A stretch of 64,000 bases of DNA from Phaeosaccion multiseriatum (taxonomy: Eukaryota; Ochrophyta, other classes), in NCBI GenBank assembly GCA_965112735.1, contig OZ218951.1, positions 2,418,001-2,482,000 of the forward strand, in the 5' to 3' direction. Below are positions 61,321 through 64,000 of the stretch, one piece after another. Under the pieces are notes generated by a model, which saw only the letters and a program-made list of their open reading frames with translations, was not told the DNA's origin and did not search any database. Position 1 is the stretch's first letter, and each line of letters begins with the position of its first letter. A program made the translations under genes and the position numbers.

Positions 61321-61607
61321 TCGGCCCTGGAAGAGGTTACAGTGTGCGCCGGTCATAATCAGTAATCAGGCCGGCTGGCGCCAATAATCAGTAATCAGGC
61401 CGGCTAGCGCCCGTCATAATCAGTAATCAGGCCGGCTGGCGCCGGTCATAATCAGTAATCAGACCCGGCTGGCGCCGGCCATAATCAGTAATCAGGCCCG
61501 GCTGGCGCCATAATCAGTAATCAGGCCGGCTGGCGCCGGCAGTAATCAGTAATCAGGCCGGCTGCGCCGGCCGTAATCAGTAATCTGATAACCTCTTCCA
61601 GGGCCGA
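61321..61607. mobile_element. Mobile element B: 287-bp TIR element with satellite interior
   Basis: The left end TCGGCCCTGGAAGAGGTTA (61321-61339) and the right end (61589-61607) are perfect 19-bp inverted repeats. They are flanked immediately by a perfect 6-bp direct repeat ACGCAG (61315-61320 and 61608-61613), which fits a target-site duplication. The interior holds eight copies of a unit around TAATCAGTAATCAG spaced by GGCCGGCTGGCGCC-like sequence, at 25-33 bp periodicity. There is no coding capacity. Ends, subterminal TTACAGTGTGCGCCGG and interior unit all match mobile element A, so both belong to one family. Confidence 0.82.
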
Positions 61608-61613
61608 ACGCAG

Positions 61614-62400
61614 GGCGTATGTGAGACATTGACTAATAAAACTACGACATGGTAGCCATACAGTACAGACGGAAGCAAGAGCGTTTATATGACTGGAGTA
61701 GAGCTTCATCTGCTTTCGTTAAGCGAGGGGTTGTGTAGAGCCTCCGTCGCTTCACCAGCGAGTCACTCCTTCAGAGGCAGGGAGGCATATCAGTCAGCCT
61801 GTCAGTAGCAGTCAGTCAGTCGCTGACAGTATCAGCCGCCCGTAGCTACTGCAGATAAGAGGCAGGAGGCCTCATAGGTCGTCCTTACAAAGGCGTGGCT
61901 GAGTCGTCCATATAGAGACAGCGTCGCACGAAGAGGTGCCTCCCGAGCTTTCCCTTGGTGAGCATCTGCCACAAGATGGCCTGGGGGGGGGGAGGCATAA
62001 GCCCAAGCAAGACAAAAACAAAAAGCACATAAGCAAGCAAGCAAGCCAGCAAATAAGCAGAGGGGGAGGTGGAGGTGGAGGACTTTCGGGTCGATATTGC
62101 TGATCGATATTGCGGATGGTCGGATCGAAACATTGGTTAGAACAGAACAAAAACTAATAATGAAGCTGGAGAGTGATAAAGCTATAAAACCAAGGACTAT
62201 GCCTATGGGGTGATGGTGCAGGCAGCAGCTGTCTCGTCCCTTGCCCCATGATGGGGTATGGGGTTATCCTCCCCTTCTGCGCCACTACACACACCGCACA
62301 GCCCACTTGCTCGGAGAAGAGAGAAGCGGCGCACAAAAGGATAAAGCTATACACTTCACATGTGTAGCAAGGCCTAGTCTGTTGCCATGACGGGGAGGAA

Positions 62401-62445
<45 letters not shown>

Positions 62446-62604
62446 GCTCATGACTTACTGCAATTAAGTAGGGCATTAATAATATCTCTCAGTAGAAATC
62501 ATCCCCCCTCTCTTCCACTTTGACCTAAGTCACATCACCTCAACCAAAACTCTCGTCTCCTTTAGAGTTGCTACAGCTGCGCTACTTTTGAGGCCGGGCC
62601 GCTC
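61614..62604. other. Spacer with AG microsatellite
   Basis: About 1 kb between mobile element B and paralog 2. No exon recognised. Contains TCAG-type units (61795-61830), AAGC units (62028-62050) and a GA array (about 62405-62442). Confidence 0.6.
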
Positions 62605-63702
62605 TCAATCTTCGCAGTCGCAGGGGTGGCCATTGGCGTGCACCCACCGCTTAATCTCCTCGAACGTATCATCTCTCCCGCCATCCCAACAACCAAGGCA
62701 TAGTAGCTCCTCCGGGCATGACACCGCGCTCCAAGGACACATGACGCTCTCGGATCGCAGCCACTGCAAAGTCGGTAGGCTCTTTCCCTTCATGACAGCA
62801 CCGCCGCAAACAAGGCTTGTCCACTCACAGAGATGGCGAGCGTTTGCATGCAGCCAGCGCAGCACCTCCAGCTGTCCCCGTCCCGCAGCATGAAAAGCCC
62901 CCAATCGCCACCTGCCGCCTTCCCCTGCCGCTTCCATCTCTGGCCTAACCCTGGGATGATTCACGACCATTTCCAGCACATTGATTTGTCCCATAAGCGC
63001 AGCCGCCGTCCAGACATTCGGGCAAAACGGGGCGTTGGCCTCATCCGACAGCAGCCACGTTAGCATATCCACATCCCCTCTCCTTGCAGCTGCAGCACAG
63101 ATTCCCTCGGCCCACGGACACGGTCTCTTCTTGTCAGACCCTTCGGAGCGAAGCCACTTGAGAATGCCCAGACCGTGCTTCTTGGTATTCTGAGCAGCAG
63201 CTTCACACACTGTCTCATCCCATGGACAGCCGTAGTGATGGAGGGCCTTGCACATGCTCACATCTCCCCACCTCGCCGCATCTACAAACGTTTCCATGCG
63301 CAGCTCTATGTAGCTATGCACGATGGCCCAGTTGAGGCACTCCACAGAATTGAAGACGCTGTGGGGAAGAGAGGTTTTCAACCCGGGATGGGCAATGCTG
63401 TACAGCCTCCTCCAATCCTTGCTCACCCCCGCGACGAAGAGGTGCTTCCCCCCACCCACAATGCCCATGACCTTCAGCATCGTGTCCTTCAGACCCAGCA
63501 CCTTGGCATGGGGTGAAGGCTCATCCTCGTTTGGGCCATCCTGAGCAGCAGCACCACCAGCAGCAGCAGCAGCAGCAGCAGAGGATGCAGAGGGGGCACC
63601 TGATGGAGAGGCAGACGCAGCAGCTGCCGGTCCTTGACGTCGGGCACGTTTGGTGGCCATGGGCTCTTCTACTCGCCGCCGCTTGATGCTTCCTGGCACC
63701 AT
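62605..63702 (-). CDS. Ankyrin-like W/C-rich repeat protein, paralog 2
   Basis: Intronless frame of 365 codons from the ATG at 63702, preceded by a few in-frame codons without ATG. A basic N-terminus (MVPGSIKRRRVEEPMATKRA) looks like a nuclear localisation signal and is followed by a poly-Ala/Ser stretch. The shared head follows (KVLGLKDTMLKVMGIVG, VAGVSKDWRRLYSIAHPG), then ankyrin-like repeats (CPWDETVCEAAAQN, CPWAEGICAAAARRGDVDML, WRLGAFHAAGRGQLEVLRWL) and the ending WVHANGHPCDCED. It aligns along its length with paralog 1 about 30 kb away on the other strand. The repeats should mediate protein binding; the head may recruit a partner in F-box fashion (inference). Confidence 0.8.
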   Translation of the reverse strand: MVPGSIKRRRVEEPMATKRARRQGPAAAASASPSGAPSASSAAAAAAAGGAAAQDGPNEDEPSPHAKVLGLKDTMLKVMGIVGGGKHLFVAGVSKDWRRLYSIAHPGLKTSLPHSVFNSVECLNWAIVHSYIELRMETFVDAARWGDVSMCKALHHYGCPWDETVCEAAAQNTKKHGLGILKWLRSEGSDKKRPCPWAEGICAAAARRGDVDMLTWLLSDEANAPFCPNVWTAAALMGQINVLEMVVNHPRVRPEMEAAGEGGRWRLGAFHAAGRGQLEVLRWLHANARHLCEWTSLVCGGAVMKGKSLPTLQWLRSESVMCPWSAVSCPEELLCLGCWDGGRDDTFEEIKRWVHANGHPCDCED

Positions 63703-63869
63703 GATGTCCCTCTTCACAAGTTGGTTCTCGAGAGTCGTCGACAATCAAGGGGGGACAGGGGGGGTGATCTGGAAAGGAAAAAATAAAAATATTCCTTGTT
63801 CCATTACCAGGGAGCAGTAAGCTGTGCCGCGAAGCTTCCAGGGCCTCGTGTAGAGAGAGAAGTGAAGCC
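63703..63869. promoter_or_regulatory. 167-bp shared upstream region of ankyrin-like paralogs 2 and 3
   Basis: Head-to-head spacer between two paralogs. One copy of the 15-bp sequence AGCTTCCAGGGCCTC lies here (63833-63847) and a second lies just inside paralog 3 (63902-63916). Confidence 0.45.
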
Positions 63870-64000
63870 ATGGCCGAGGAGAGCACTAAGCGGCGACGAG
63901 GAGCTTCCAGGGCCTCTTCTGTGCGGGGGGGGAACAGTGCACCCTCTAACGCGGAGGAGCCGCGTGCCAAGGTATTGGCTCTGGAGGTCACGATGCTGAA
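63870..64000 (+). CDS. Ankyrin-like paralog 3, 5' part only
   Basis: Starts at the ATG at 63870 and is cut by the window end after 43 codons. The basic start (MAEESTKRRRGASRASS) and the block EEPRAKVLALEVTML match the head of paralogs 1 and 2 (RSKVLNLDEMLRKV and HAKVLGLKDTMLKV). It is therefore very likely a third family member, in a divergent pair with paralog 2. Nothing can be said about the repeats, which lie outside. Confidence 0.6.
   Translation, partial: MAEESTKRRRGASRASSVRGGNSAPSNAEEPRAKVLALEVTML

Noticed and set aside
61340-61588. Regularly spaced repeats resembling a CRISPR array
   Set aside because: Units are direct repeats with variable, mutually similar spacers, lie between inverted ends in a eukaryotic context, and no cas genes are present.

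Overview
The window looks like nuclear DNA of a GC-rich eukaryote with compact, intron-rich genes, most likely a stramenopile (heterokont) alga; a eustigmatophyte-type genome is my best guess but is not proven. Reasons: nearly every gene is split by short GT-AG introns that join in phase; the gene set fits a photosynthetic protist (an LCIB/theta-type carbonic anhydrase, a YHYH protein, plant/fungal-type DUF1749 hydrolase, cytosolic ribosomal protein eL8/RPL7A, tRNA m7G methyltransferase); and W/C-rich ankyrin-like paralogs of a kind expanded in heterokont algae occur three times. Introns and spacers are loaded with microsatellites, and many long open frames in the window are only shadows of those repeats.

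Layout, left to right (strand): PH-ankyrin-EF-hand-like protein 1263-5042 (-); giant Gln/Gly-rich protein 6275-13627 (+); DUF1749 hydrolase 14554-16594 (-); putative mitochondrial membrane/coiled-coil protein 16728-17742 (+); secreted YHYH-type protein 18458-22514 (-); SAM methyltransferase 22798-25568 (+); tRNA (guanine-N7) methyltransferase 26206-28792 (-); theta-type carbonic anhydrase 28950-31450 (+); ankyrin-like paralog 1 31995-33242 (+); type II membrane protein with a PPC-like sandwich 34168-36029 (-); mobile element A 36265-37225; transhydrogenase-like flavoprotein 37872-43306 (-); RPL7A 43646-47342 (+); degenerate Y-family polymerase-like protein 47724-50769 (-); a 15-exon megasynthase 51156-60420 (+); mobile element B 61321-61607; ankyrin-like paralog 2 62605-63702 (-); ankyrin-like paralog 3, cut by the window end, 63870-64000 (+). 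Genes are arranged mostly as head-to-head pairs with very short shared upstream regions (133 to 390 bp), so neighbouring genes are likely to share bidirectional promoters.

The most unusual content is (1) the megasynthase, which I reconstruct as fatty-acyl-AMP ligase, acyl carrier protein, ketosynthase, second carrier protein, and a membrane-embedded C-terminal block with hexapeptide (left-handed beta-helix) repeats like the terminal domain of bacterial poly-lysine-type synthetases; it has no acyltransferase or reductive domains; and (2) a short mobile-element family with 19-bp terminal inverted repeats, 6-bp target duplications and an interior made of a roughly 30-bp satellite. All exon structures were built by hand from splice sites, reading phase and family knowledge; no alignment or transcript data were available.
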